Below, one piece after another: positions 7,878 to 10,675 of a stretch of DNA of 10,675 bases. The DNA is taken from NCBI GenBank assembly GCA_004151065.3, contig NWUY0304687864.1, positions 1-10,675 of the forward strand. The letters run 5' to 3'. Made by a program: the position numbers and the translations under genes. The notes under the pieces are model-generated. The model was not told the origin of the DNA. It worked only from the letters and a program-made list of their open reading frames with translations, and did not search any database. The stretch is from Larix sibirica. Taxonomy: Eukaryota; Streptophyta; Pinopsida; Pinales; Pinaceae. Numbering within the stretch: the stretch's first letter is position 1; each line of letters starts with the position of its first letter.

Positions 7878-8839
7878 TGATCCGTAAATGGTAGTATTAT
7901 GGCCAGCCTGTCTTACCAACATAGATACTCATGTGAAAAATATTTTTTTTGTAATAAGTGGGTTTGATCCAAAGTCTAGATCAATTCCCAACCCAAACTA
8001 TTGTCATGCCTAGTGCACTTATCTCTCTTGTTTCCCATTGGTGATTGCATATTCTCCAAGTTGCTCAAGGAAAGAGCACCTTCTAGCTTCCTTGCCCTCA
8101 ATGACCAAGTACTTTGACTATTTTTTTATATAAACGAAGCCCAATATTCACCTTCTCTTGGAGGTAGCTATCGACAATCAAATGGGTCGCTCCCAACAAT
8201 GGCGTATCCTTCAATTATTCTCTTATACATGGGGTGGATTTGTTGCTAGTTGGGGGGAGATGAACCATCACGCAACCGAGTTGAAATCGTTTAAATGATT
8301 TCCCTTACAAGTTGAATAACATGCTCTTATAGTTTGTTTTCCCAAGCGTCTGGACAAACAATTTAGTATCACCAACAATTACTAAGCAATGCCAAGCATT
8401 AACTAAAGCAATGATTCATCAATGGTAGGGATGGTTGGAACTACCAAAATGTGAGGGGGGCCGTGTGGATAACTGTCAAATTCTCCAACAATTGAACCAA
8501 GGTTTTAATGGCATCCCCAAGTGGAATCACATGTTTAGGTAGATATTAAACACCATTATTGCATAAAAATGGAGATTAAACAGTGGTCTCACATATATCA
8601 ACAACCATTTTCAACACAATAACATAGAGGTTTTTTACCATGGAAACCCAATTGGGAAAACCAACATTCATGGGGATTTATAATTGCTTGGAAATTATTA
8701 CAAGGGTGAGCTATGCATCTCATATGAGATTTTGATGCATTGTTACTCACTAACAATATTTTAGATGTCATGGCTTAGACAACCTTTTGTTGATGCGTGG
8801 GCAAGCACAATAACTCCTTTATCCATCAAATTTTGAACA
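7878..8839 (-). repeat. 5' LTR (copy 2), truncated by nested LTR
   Basis: This is 962 bp of the 1218-bp LTR. Its 3' end on the minus strand is ...GGATCA next to the primer binding site. Homology to copies 1 and 3 continues to GAACA at 8835-8839 and stops exactly where the third LTR starts (TGTGATCC at 8840), so the break is an insertion. The missing first ~256 bp of this LTR do not appear after copy 3. The TATA-like block sits at 8677-8682. Confidence 0.85.
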
Positions 8840-8943
8840 TGTGATCCAAAATGGATCGTCATTAAACTTTGCAATCAAAGTTTTGTTTTGGCGAAATTAA
8901 TTTAAGCCTTGATCTTGAAAATAGAAGTCCAAAAGGCCACAAG

Positions 8944-8963
8944 AAGGTGAAATGAATCACCTT
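8944..8963. repeat. Small hairpin in LTR copy 3
   Basis: AAGGTGA and TCACCTT form a perfect 7-bp stem around a 6-base loop. The matching place in copy 1 (about 7231-7252) has only a partly paired version, so its function, if any, is not conserved. Confidence 0.4.
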
Positions 8964-9250
8964 AATGGTTGGAATTTTGGGCAACTCTATTCAAGAGTGT
9001 TGGCTTGATGAAGAAGATGAATCCAACTGGAGGGAGAATTGAAGCTTGAGAAGAAGAAGGGAATCAATAGAGAAGAGGGATCAAAGAGGCAACATGCTCG
9101 AAAATTGATGGACAAAGGAGTTATTGTGCTTGTCCACACATGAGTAGAAAGTTGTCTAAGCCATGACATTTGCAATATTGTTAATGAGTAACAATGCATC
9201 AAAATCTCATCTGAGAGTGCATATCTCACCCTTGTAGTAATTTCCAAGCA

Positions 9251-9259
9251 ATTATAAAT
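9251..9259 (+). promoter_or_regulatory. Candidate LTR TATA box (copy 3)
   Basis: ATTATAAAT followed by CCCC lies ~413 bases into the LTR, in the transcription sense of copy 3. It is shared with copies 1 and 2 in their own orientation. If active, copy 3 would transcribe rightward and copies 1 and 2 leftward. Confidence 0.4.
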
Positions 9260-10057
9260 CCCCTTGAATGTTGGTTTTCCCATTTGGGTTTCCAAGGTAA
9301 AAAATATTTGTGTTAATGTGTTGAAAATGGTTGTTCATATTTGTGAGACAACTATTAATTAATCTATGTTTTTATGCAATAATGGTGTTTAATATCTACC
9401 TGAACATGTTATTCCACTTGGGCATGCCATTAAAACCTTGGTTCGATTGCTGGAGTGTTTGACAGTTATCCACAATGGTCCCCCTCACATTTTGGTAGTT
9501 CCAACCGTCCCTGCATCGATGAATAATTGCTTTAGTTAATGCTTGACATTGCTTACTAATCACTGGTGATACTAAATTGTTTGTCCAATCACTTGTGAAA
9601 ACAAACTACAAAAGCATGTTATTCAACTTATAAGGGAGATCATTTAAACGATTTCAAATTAGTTGCGTGACGGTTCATCTCCTACCAACGAGCAACAATA
9701 TACCCATGGATAAGAGAATAATTGAAGGATATGGCATTGTTGGGAGCGCCTTATTTGATTTCCAGTAGCTACCTCCAAGAGAAGGTGAATATTGGGCTTT
9801 GTTTGCATAAAAAATAGTCAAAGTACTTGGTCATTGCGATAAAGGAAGCTGGAAGGAACTCTTTCCTTGACTGACTTGAAGACTATACAATCATCAATGG
9901 GAAACAAGAGAGTTGAGTGCACTATCCATGACAATGTTTTGGATTGGTAATTGATCTAGAGTTTGGCTCAAACCCACTTATTACAAAATTCTTATTTTTC
10001 GATCGAGTATCCATGTTGGTAAGATAGACATGCCATAGGACTACCGTTTACAGATCA

Positions 10058-10614
10058 TATTAGATCCCCGATGAGCTTGATACTTCAATTTTTTTCCATA
10101 TTTTTAGCTCGATTTTGGTATAAAATATTGCCTCCACTTCAAAAAGTTGATTAGTTATCTCCCTTGACTTTGTCAGTCACACTTTCTCTAAATCTATAAT
10201 TTATAACTCACCCAATTTTGGTCTTATGACTATGGCATCAAAGTAACAACCTGACGTAAGGGCCACCTTCCCTGATCAAACCAACATTACTTACTATTTA
10301 TTTAATCATATATTGGATACATAAGAATCCAGGTAGTAGAGAAAGATATTGGGAATCCAGCTCTCAAGGCATTACCCTGATAGAACAAAGATAACTTATC
10401 ATGAGGCGAGGCCCCAACAATCCACTTCATCATTAATTTGTTGATGTATAAGCCCCTCGTCAATCTCACCGAAAAAGAGTTCAATATCTTGAGTTTGATT
10501 CATTATTCAAGGTTAGGAAAAAGAAGAAGAACCTTTAAAACCTACAAATATATATCACTCGTTCCTTCTCTGATTCAAAGGCATTATCTCCCCTCCATTA
10601 ATTTTATTTCTCAC
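10058..10614. other. Anonymous region between LTR copy 3 and CACTA end
   Basis: There is no resemblance to the 517-bp internal region, to the missing part of LTR copy 2, or to any gag or pol I know. Two overlapping 60-codon frames (10302-10484 minus, 10438-10620 plus) are of chance length and show no motif. A TATA-like GGTATAAAATATT lies at 10118-10130. It could be interior of an element whose 5' LTR is copy 3, or host DNA. Confidence 0.35.
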
Positions 10615-10675
10615 CACTAGTACAAAATGAGAGATAAGTGACCAGGTGACCAAAAAATTTGGTCACCACAGTTTT
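10615..10675 (+). mobile_element. CACTA (En/Spm) transposon terminus, partial
   Basis: CACTAGTACAAAATG begins at 10615 and closely resembles the plant CACTA terminal inverted repeat, commonly of the form CACTAGTAGAAAA. Downstream, GTGACC or GGTGACC words recur at 10639-10643, 10645-10651 and, inverted, 10661-10667. This is the clustered subterminal-repeat layout on which CACTA transposases bind. CAC precedes the end (10612-10614) and would be the 3-bp target duplication. The rest of the element, including any transposase, lies outside the window. Confidence 0.7.
10645..10667. repeat. Subterminal palindrome of the CACTA end
   Basis: GGTGACCAAA and TTTGGTCACC form a perfect 10-bp stem with an AAA loop. 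It lies 30 bases inside the CACTA end and repeats the GTGACC word found just before it. In CACTA elements such subterminal motifs are transposase binding sites. Confidence 0.65.

Larger units (their letters stand above)
6143..8839 (-). mobile_element. Non-autonomous LTR retrotransposon, 5' LTR interrupted
   Basis: Read on the minus strand, the order is 5' LTR (7878-8839, cut), primer binding site (7865-7875), a 517-bp internal region (7361-7877), polypurine tract (7361-7373) and 3' LTR (6143-7360). The two LTRs are about 80-85% identical by eye, so the insertion is old. The internal region is far too short for gag-pol, so replication proteins must have come from another element. The LTR to interior ratio is more than 2:1. 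The left flank is AAAAG (6138-6142). The matching right-hand target duplication is not seen, because the first ~256 bp of the 5' LTR are missing beyond the nested LTR at 8840. Proportions differ from classical TRIMs (LTRs of 100-250 bp) and LARDs (long interiors). Confidence 0.85.
8840..10057 (+). repeat. LTR copy 3, full length, opposite orientation
   Basis: This 1218-bp LTR reads TGTGATCC... to ...CAGATCA on the plus strand and is homologous to the minus-strand LTRs at 6143-7360 and 7878-8839. It sits inside copy 2. If it were a simple solo LTR, GAACA (8835-8839) should recur right after 10057, but TATTA follows. If it were the 5' LTR of a full element, TGGTATCAGAG should follow within a few bases, but TATTAGATCCCC is seen instead. 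Either the family member has a different or decayed primer site, or the right junction is rearranged. A TATA-like ATTATAAAT is at 9251-9259 on the plus strand. Confidence 0.85.

Noticed and set aside
10058-10075. Primer binding site after LTR copy 3
   Set aside because: TATTAGATCCCCGATGAG shares only scattered bases with TGGTATCAGAG and lacks the TGG that pairs with a tRNA CCA end.
1-10675. CRISPR array, bacterial operon, tRNA or rRNA genes
   Set aside because: There is no regularly spaced repeat set, no gene packing with ribosome binding sites, and no cloverleaf or rRNA sequence recognised on either strand.

Overview
The window looks like nuclear DNA from a flowering plant. It is A+T rich, has no long open reading frame, no operon-like gene packing and no RNA gene I could recognise, and most of it is layered transposable-element debris. 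The best clues to a plant are a decayed Ty3/gypsy integrase of the plant type, an LTR retrotransposon primed by initiator-Met tRNA, and a terminus of the plant CACTA (En/Spm) type. I cannot name the species. No intact host gene is visible.

Layout. 1-1804 is anonymous DNA with one TATA-box-like site at 128-136, followed by a 50-codon ORF at 206-358 of doubtful reality. 1805-2665 is an 861-bp foldback-type element made of three related ~250-305 bp modules, two direct and one inverted, with matching ends and no coding capacity. 2669-3514 is anonymous; the 3' end of the neighbouring gypsy element should lie here. 3515-4622 is a minus-strand Ty3/gypsy integrase broken by many stops and frameshifts, with no reverse transcriptase or RNase H beside it. 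4623-6142 is anonymous, with scattered promoter-like and polyadenylation-like motifs that could be worn LTR pieces.

6143-10057 is the most structured part. Three copies of one ~1.2-kb LTR are present. The LTRs at 6143-7360 and 7878-8839 are both on the minus strand and flank a 517-bp internal region that has a tRNA-iMet primer binding site at one end and a polypurine tract at the other. Together they make a complete-looking non-autonomous LTR retrotransposon whose LTRs are more than twice as long as its interior. Its 5' LTR is cut by a third, full-length LTR (8840-10057) of the same family in the opposite orientation, which creates a ~960-bp inverted repeat with a ~255-bp spacer. 10058-10614 is anonymous, and at 10615 a CACTA transposon end begins and runs out of the window.

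The elements do not form a pathway. They record successive insertions: an old gypsy element, a foldback element near it, the non-autonomous LTR element, then a second member of that family inside the first. The points most worth checking are the LTR-heavy non-autonomous family, its head-to-head nesting (a potential double-stranded RNA source), and the three-module foldback element. Percent identities are estimates by eye.
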